This document shows, one piece after another, positions 59,132 through 64,000 of a DNA stretch of 64,000 nucleotides. Location: assembly GCF_000772705.2 (NCBI RefSeq), contig NZ_JSBW02000059.1:62001-126000 (forward strand), read 5' to 3'. The DNA is from Xanthomonas vasicola (GTDB lineage Bacteria > Pseudomonadota > Gammaproteobacteria > Xanthomonadales > Xanthomonadaceae). The notes under the pieces are model-generated. The model had not been told where the DNA came from. It searched no databases and saw nothing but the letters and a program-made list of their open reading frames with translations. The position numbers were made by a program, and so were the translations under genes. Position 1 is the first letter of the stretch; every line of letters begins with the position of its first letter.

Positions 59132-60942
59132 GCTTGCACCCGTACTTCGCGCATCATGCCTGCTTCCATGTGGTACAGCAGATGGCAGTGATACGCCCAG
59201 CGGCCGAGCGCGTCGGCGCGCACGCGGTAGGTGCGGCGGGCACCGGGCGGCATGTCGATGGTGTGCTTGCGCACCTGGAAATTACCGTCGGCATCTTCCA
59301 GATCGCTCCACATGCCATGCAGATGGATGGGGTGCTGCATCATGGTGTCGTTGACCAGCACGATGCGCAGTCGCTCGCCGTACTGCAGGCGCAAGGGCTT
59401 TGCGGAAGCGAAAGCAATGCCATCGAACGACCACGCGAATTTTTCCATATGCCCGGTCAGATGCAGCTCGATCTCACGGCCGGGTTCGCGCCCATCCGGG
59501 TCGTCGAACACGCTGTGCAGGTCGGCGTAGCACAGCACGCGGCGGCCGTTGCCGCGCAAGCCCACGCCGGGGTCGTCCAGGCGCGGTGCAGTGGCATTGC
59601 TGCGCATGTCGATCAACGGGTTGCCGTCTTCGCTGGCGGGGTGATGTGGTGTCTTGCTCTTGGCTTCGGCGCTCGTATGGTTATGCGACTGCATTTCTGC
59701 CATCGGCATTGCCATCGCGTGCGCCGCATGCGGCTCGCTCTGCGGCGCACCGTTGCCATGCATCGCGTGGTCGCCATGGGCCATTCCATCGCCATGTCCC
59801 ATGTCCTGCATGGTCAGAATGGCGCGCGGATCCAGCGCAGGAATCGGCGCCTGCAATCCGTGTTGCACTGCCAGCGTGCCGCAGGCAAAGCCGGTGCGGC
59901 CCATGTCCTGCGCGAATAACGTAAACGCATCCTGGCCGAGCGGTTCGACGATCACGTCGAAGGTTTCGGCCGCGGCGATGCGCAACTCATCCACGCTGAC
60001 CGGATGCACGTACTGCCCATCGGCGGCCACCACGGTCATGCGCAAGCCGGGGATGCGGATATCGAAGTAAGTCATCGACGAGCCGTTGATGAAACGTAGC
60101 AACAGCTTTTCGCCCGGCTTGAACAACCCGGTCCAGTTGCCGGCCGGCGTCACACCATTGAGCAGGTACGTGTAGGTATTTGCGTTGACGTCGGAGAGGT
60201 CGGTAGGCGTCATGCGCATGCGCCCCCACATGCCGCGGTCGGCCCGCGTGGCGCGCAGGCCGTCGTTGCGCGCATCGCGTAGAAAATCGCCCACGGTACG
60301 CTGCGCGTAGTTATCGTGGCTGGGCATCTGCTTCAAACGGCGAAACAACGCGGCCGGGTCCAGATCGGTCCAGTCCGAGAGAAGCACCACATGTTCGCGA
60401 TCGTGCCGATACGGCGGCGGGGTCAGCGGGTCGATGACGATGGCGCCATACAGCCCGGCCTGCTCCTGAAACATCGAATGGCTGTGGTACCAGTAAGTGC
60501 CAGATTGGCGCAGCGCAAAGCGGTAGTGATACTCCTGGCCCGGGGCGATGCCATCGAAACTCATGCCCGGCACGCCATCCATGTTGGCCGGCAGCAACAG
60601 GCCATGCCAATGCACCGAGGTGGGTTGGTCGGTCAGCGCGTTGCGCACGCGCACGCTCACCGTGTCGCCCTCGCGCCAGCGCAGGGTCGGTGCAGGCAAG
60701 CTCTGGTTGACGGTGATCGCGGAACGGGTGCGGCCGGTGAAGTTGACCGGCATGCGGCCGATCTGCAGGGACTGGCTGCCACCACGCAGCACTGGCGTGC
60801 TGGCTGGAGTCGCCGCGCGTGCATCGCGGCGGCACAGCCCGCCAGCAGCGGCAATGCCGCCCAGTGCCAATCCTTGCACGAAACGGCGCCGGCTCAGACC
60901 GTTGGTGCGTGAGCCATCTGAAAACAGGGGATCGAACGACAT
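59128..60942 (-). CDS. copA: Copper resistance multicopper oxidase CopA
   Basis: The 604-residue oxidase has a twin-arginine signal (SRRRFVQGLALGG), so it is exported folded. Cupredoxin copper motifs are HWHGLLLP, YWYHSHSMFQEQ, HPIHLHGMW and HCHLLYHMEAGM. A Met/His-rich insert (about residues 370-440, MGHGDGMAHGDH and similar) adds Cu-binding capacity. It likely oxidises Cu(I) to Cu(II) in the periplasm. The start is ATG 60942; the open frame upstream crosses the copL-copA gap and is not conserved-looking. Confidence 0.93.
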   Translation of the reverse strand: MSFDPLFSDGSRTNGLSRRRFVQGLALGGIAAAGGLCRRDARAATPASTPVLRGGSQSLQIGRMPVNFTGRTRSAITVNQSLPAPTLRWREGDTVSVRVRNALTDQPTSVHWHGLLLPANMDGVPGMSFDGIAPGQEYHYRFALRQSGTYWYHSHSMFQEQAGLYGAIVIDPLTPPPYRHDREHVVLLSDWTDLDPAALFRRLKQMPSHDNYAQRTVGDFLRDARNDGLRATRADRGMWGRMRMTPTDLSDVNANTYTYLLNGVTPAGNWTGLFKPGEKLLLRFINGSSMTYFDIRIPGLRMTVVAADGQYVHPVSVDELRIAAAETFDVIVEPLGQDAFTLFAQDMGRTGFACGTLAVQHGLQAPIPALDPRAILTMQDMGHGDGMAHGDHAMHGNGAPQSEPHAAHAMAMPMAEMQSHNHTSAEAKSKTPHHPASEDGNPLIDMRSNATAPRLDDPGVGLRGNGRRVLCYADLHSVFDDPDGREPGREIELHLTGHMEKFAWSFDGIAFASAKPLRLQYGERLRIVLVNDTMMQHPIHLHGMWSDLEDADGNFQVRKHTIDMPPGARRTYRVRADALGRWAYHCHLLYHMEAGMMREVRVQA

Positions 60943-61055
60943 GACATCTCCGGCGCGCTCCGTCGGCAAGACGGGCGCATCGCATAGCTGAGAGAACCCG
61001 CGCAACCGCAACACGCGCGTGGGGCCGATGACGGCCAAGGCAAGGCCGTCAGCGC

Positions 61056-61511
61056 TCAGGCGATGGGAGGTCGCACCGGTTGGTCGGGCAGCGGGCTGCT
61101 GCGCCCTTCGGCCAGGGTGGCCGGTACTGCCAGGTGGCCGAGCTGGCCCACGGGCACCGCAGGCAAGGTCAGCAAGGCGAGGCTGCAGTGCTGCAGGCAA
61201 TCACAGCTGCCCAGCTTGCAGCAGTCATGCGCGTGCGCAAGCGTGGCCTTGTCGGGCAACTGCGCTGTGGCGGGCGGCGGCATGGCGTCATGGCACGGCA
61301 TGGCGTCCGGCATCGCCTGATGAACCATCGATGCGGTACTCGCCATCGCAGCAGCGGGCATCGCATCCGACGCCATCGCCGGCATCGCCATGCCCACCGA
61401 CGCCCACGCGCCGGTGGCCGTATTGGCAACCAGACACAGGCACAGCAGCAAGCGGAGCAGGCGATACAGCACGGGTGATCGGGCAGTGGACAGGTACGAC
61501 GAGCATAGCAT
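61056..61511 (-). CDS. copL: CopL-type metal-binding protein
   Basis: A 151-residue protein with a hydrophobic N-terminal helix (VLYRLLRLLLCLCLVANTAT) followed by Met- and Cys/His-rich sequence: VGMAMPAMASDAMPAAAM, DAMPCHDAM and HAHDCCKLGSCDCLQHC. Xanthomonas copL lies upstream of copAB and is needed for their copper induction. Whether it acts as protein or through its transcript is debated in the literature. The start is ATG 61511. It precedes copA by 113 bases. Confidence 0.85.
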   Translation of the reverse strand: MLCSSYLSTARSPVLYRLLRLLLCLCLVANTATGAWASVGMAMPAMASDAMPAAAMASTASMVHQAMPDAMPCHDAMPPPATAQLPDKATLAHAHDCCKLGSCDCLQHCSLALLTLPAVPVGQLGHLAVPATLAEGRSSPLPDQPVRPPIA

Positions 61512-61611
61512 CGGCCCCCAGCTGTCCGCCCGATGACCCAGCTGGCGTGGGCGCGTAGGCGCGCGGGCGAGGGCGGTAGAATTGCGGCCACTTTCGCAGC
61601 CAAGTCCTGCC

Positions 61612-62715
61612 ATGTCGCAGCGCCAGTGGGTGGCCGCCGCCATCCAGAAGATCGAAGCCGATTTCAATCGTTCGGCCGACACCCACCTGATTCCGATGAA
61701 CCTGCCGGGCTATCCGGGCATCGACCTGTACTTCAAGGACGAATCCAGCCACCCGACTGGCAGTCTCAAGCACCGTCTGGCGCGCTCGTTGTTTTTGTAC
61801 GCGCTGACCAATGGCTGGCTGCGTGCCGGGCGCCCGGTGATCGAGGCGTCCAGTGGTTCCACCGCTATTTCCGAAGCGTATTTCGCGCGCTTGCTGGGCG
61901 TACCCTTCATTGCGGTGATGCCAGCCTCGACCTCGCCGGAAAAAATCGCCGCGATCGAATTCCAGGGCGGCCGTTGCCACCTGGTCGAGCGTGCCTGCGA
62001 TCTGGACAGCGCCTCGCACCAGCTCGCACACGAGACCGGCGGGCACTTCATGGACCAGTTCACCTACGCCGAGCGTGCCACCGACTGGCGCGCCAACAAC
62101 AACATCGCCGAATCGATCTTCAAGCAACTGACCGAAGAGCCGCACCCGATTCCGGACTGGATCGTCTGCAGCCCCGGCACCGGCGGTACCAGCGCCACCT
62201 TGGGTCGCTACGTGCGCTATCGACGCCATGCCACCCGCATCCTGTGCGCGGACCCGGAAGTGTCGGTGTTCTTCGACGGCTATTGCCGCGCGGTGGACGG
62301 GCAGTGTCCGAAGGAGTTGGCCATCACCGGCGGCTCGCGCATCGAAGGCATTGGCCGCCCGCGGGTGGAATCGAGCTTCATTGCCAGCTGCGTGGATGTG
62401 ATGATCAAGGTGCCCGATGCGCTGAGCCTGGCCGCGATGCGGCATGTCAGCGCCACGCTCGGCCGCCGCGTCGGTGGCTCCACCGGCACCAATTTCGTCG
62501 GCGTATTGCAGGCCGCCCGCCGCATGCGCGAGGAGGGGCGGCAGGGTTCCATCGTCACCATCCTGTGCGATGCCGGCGAACGGTACGCGCACAGCTATTA
62601 CGACCCGGCCTGGTACGTGGCTCGCGAGATCGATGTCAGTGACAGCGATGCCGCCATTGCGCTGGCCGTGAACGGCGGCGATTTGCCCGCCTTGCCTTGT
62701 GCGGCGCTGGAATGA
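61612..62715 (+). CDS. PLP-dependent cysteine synthase-like enzyme
   Basis: The 367-residue fold-type II enzyme has PLP Lys53 in [12 protein letters not shown], an Asn/Ser loop [13 protein letters not shown] and the phosphate-binding [22 protein letters not shown] lies near the C-terminus. Compared with CysK (about 310 residues) it is longer, like the Cds1-type cysteine desulfhydrases that release sulfide from cysteine. Which direction dominates cannot be decided here. The start is ATG 61612 ([10 protein letters not shown]). It diverges from copL across 100 bases. Confidence 0.8.
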   Translation: MSQRQWVAAAIQKIEADFNRSADTHLIPMNLPGYPGIDLYFKDESSHPTGSLKHRLARSLFLYALTNGWLRAGRPVIEASSGSTAISEAYFARLLGVPFIAVMPASTSPEKIAAIEFQGGRCHLVERACDLDSASHQLAHETGGHFMDQFTYAERATDWRANNNIAESIFKQLTEEPHPIPDWIVCSPGTGGTSATLGRYVRYRRHATRILCADPEVSVFFDGYCRAVDGQCPKELAITGGSRIEGIGRPRVESSFIASCVDVMIKVPDALSLAAMRHVSATLGRRVGGSTGTNFVGVLQAARRMREEGRQGSIVTILCDAGERYAHSYYDPAWYVAREIDVSDSDAAIALAVNGGDLPALPCAALE

Positions 62716-62759
62716 CCGCCATATCGGGCAATCACCCAGTCCACTGCCGGAGCGCCTCC

Positions 62760-64000
62760 ATGACCAACCCGCTGCTCGATCTGTCCGGACTGCCGTCCTT
62801 CGATGCGATCCGCCCTGAACACGTGGGCCCGGCAATCGACCAATTGCTCGCCGAGGCCGAGGCGGCAGTGAAAGCAGCCGAACAGGTCAGCCCAGTGCGC
62901 TGGGACAGCTTCGTGAGGCCGTTGGACGATGCCACCGAGCGGCTGTGGCGTGCGTGGGGGCAGGTGGGGCATCTGCAGGCGGTGGTCCACACGCCGGAGC
63001 TGCGCGAGGCCTATAACAGCACTCTGCCCAAGGTGAGCCGCTTCGGCAGCGCGCTGGGCCAGAATCTGGCGCTGTATGCGCAATACAAGGCGCTGGCGCA
63101 ATCGCCGCAAGCGGCGCACTTCGATGAAGCGCGTCGCAAGGTGCTGGCAAACGCGCTGCGCGATTTCCGCCTGGGCGGTGCCGAGCTCGATGACGAAGCC
63201 AAGGCGCGGTTTGCGCAAATCCAGGAAGAACTGTCGGCATTGGCGGCCAAGTTTTCGCAGAACGTGCTCGACGCCACCGATGCGTGGTCCTACGTCACCG
63301 AAGACGAAGCGCAGCTCTCCGGCCTGCCGGCTGAAGTCGTCGCCGCCGCACGCGCTGCCGCAGAAAAGGACGGCGTGCCAGGCTGGAAATTCACCTTGCA
63401 AATGCCGTGTTATCTGCCGGTGCAAAGTGATGCGGACAGCCGCGAGTTGCGCGCGCTGCTGTATCGCGCCAATGCCGAGCGCGCGTCCGAATTTGGCGAT
63501 GCCGCGCTGGACAACAGCGCCAACATCGATCGCATTCTGGCCTTGCGCGCCGAGTTGGCGCAGCTGCTTGGCTTTGCCAGTTACGCGGACTATTCCGTCG
63601 CCACCAAGATGGCGCAAAGCCCCGATGAAGTGATGGGCTTTCTGCGCGATCTGGCCGTGCGTGCCAAGCCGCATGCGCAGTGCGACCGTGCCGAGCTGGA
63701 AGCCTTTGCGCGCGACGAACTGGGTCTGCACGAACTGCAGGCCTGGGATCTGGCGTACGCATCGGAAAAGCTCAAGCAGGCGCGTTACAGCTTCTCCGAG
63801 CAGGAAGTGAAGCAGTACTTCACCGAACCGAAGGTGCTGGCTGGCCTATTCGATGTGATTCACAGCTTGTACGGGCTCTCCGTCAAACCCGATAGCGCGC
63901 CGGTCTGGCATCCGGATGTGCGGTTTTACCGGCTGGAAGATGCGCAAGGCGCCCTGGTCGGCCAGTTCTATCTGGACCTGTACGCGCGTGAAGGCAAGCG
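62760..64000 (+). CDS. prlC: Oligopeptidase A (M3 family), 5' part
   Basis: About 413 residues are visible before the window ends. The sequence starts MTNPLLDLSGLPSFDAIRPE and shows the helical N-terminal domain of M3 thimet-like peptidases (VRWDSFVRPLDDATERLWRA, LALRAELAQLLGFASYADYS, FYLDLYAREGKR). The zinc motif HExxH lies beyond the edge and is not seen. PrlC degrades signal peptides and short peptides in the cytoplasm. The ATG at 62760 follows gccggag. It lies 44 bases after the cysteine synthase-like gene. Confidence 0.9.
   Translation, partial: MTNPLLDLSGLPSFDAIRPEHVGPAIDQLLAEAEAAVKAAEQVSPVRWDSFVRPLDDATERLWRAWGQVGHLQAVVHTPELREAYNSTLPKVSRFGSALGQNLALYAQYKALAQSPQAAHFDEARRKVLANALRDFRLGGAELDDEAKARFAQIQEELSALAAKFSQNVLDATDAWSYVTEDEAQLSGLPAEVVAAARAAAEKDGVPGWKFTLQMPCYLPVQSDADSRELRALLYRANAERASEFGDAALDNSANIDRILALRAELAQLLGFASYADYSVATKMAQSPDEVMGFLRDLAVRAKPHAQCDRAELEAFARDELGLHELQAWDLAYASEKLKQARYSFSEQEVKQYFTEPKVLAGLFDVIHSLYGLSVKPDSAPVWHPDVRFYRLEDAQGALVGQFYLDLYAREGK

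Overview
The window is high-GC gammaproteobacterial chromosome and almost certainly Xanthomonas, most likely the X. citri / X. axonopodis / X. euvesicatoria group. This is inferred from Xanthomonas-specific families (a DUF3247 Sm-like protein, a XopAK-type effector, an XVIPCD-bearing type IV effector with its lipoprotein, and a copL-copA-copB cluster) and from the recurrent GGGATTCGGGA-type intergenic repeats. No tRNA, rRNA, insertion sequence, integrase or CRISPR array was seen.

Left third (0-24 kb). A truncated DUF3016-type secreted protein at the edge is followed by two small overlapping genes and a soluble PAS hybrid histidine kinase. Next come the DUF3247 protein and a periplasmic sorbosone-dehydrogenase-like lipoprotein, then an RsmC / RsuA / HAD-phosphatase operon. 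On the minus strand lie an SDR, a DUF1415 protein, and an operon of split Hpt protein, six-TM RpfC-like hybrid kinase and alpha/beta hydrolase, then yajQ (a c-di-GMP-binding protein family). The plus strand then carries an EamA transporter and the metNIQ methionine uptake genes. An accessory stretch follows: a XopAK-like effector with a CheD-type catalytic triad, a perfect PIP-box sequence, and an AT-rich two-gene unit encoding a secreted HExxH metallopeptidase and a secreted partner. After that come ompW, a DNA-deoxyinosine glycosylase and a DUF2884 gene broken by one frameshift.

Middle (24-42 kb). The pyruvate dehydrogenase E2 (two lipoyl domains) and E3 (one lipoyl domain) genes flank a small secreted protein of unknown role. 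The complete F1Fo ATP synthase operon atpIBEFHAGDC follows. Three of its intergenic gaps hold repeat cassettes, and a possible minus-strand small RNA lies just upstream. Then come a secreted chorismate mutase, a GtrA-type membrane protein and glmU.

Right third (42-64 kb). A seven-gene minus-strand unit encodes a periplasmic adaptor, ABC ATPase, two MacB/FtsX-like permeases, a small lipoprotein, a sigma-54 activator and an NtrY-like kinase. It is preceded by a sigma-54 promoter sequence and seven copies of CGGACA/TGTCCG, which suggests that it regulates itself. Divergent glmS, two unknown genes, a type IV secretion antibacterial effector and its immunity lipoprotein, gloA and the copper cluster copL-copA-copB follow. 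The window ends with a PLP-dependent cysteine synthase-like gene and the 5' part of an M3 oligopeptidase gene (prlC).

Housekeeping blocks (ATP synthase, E2/E3, GlmU/GlmS, Met uptake) therefore alternate with host- or competitor-directed genes (type III effector, type IV effector/immunity pair, copper resistance, secreted protease). The two-component systems in between are each linked to a local operon.
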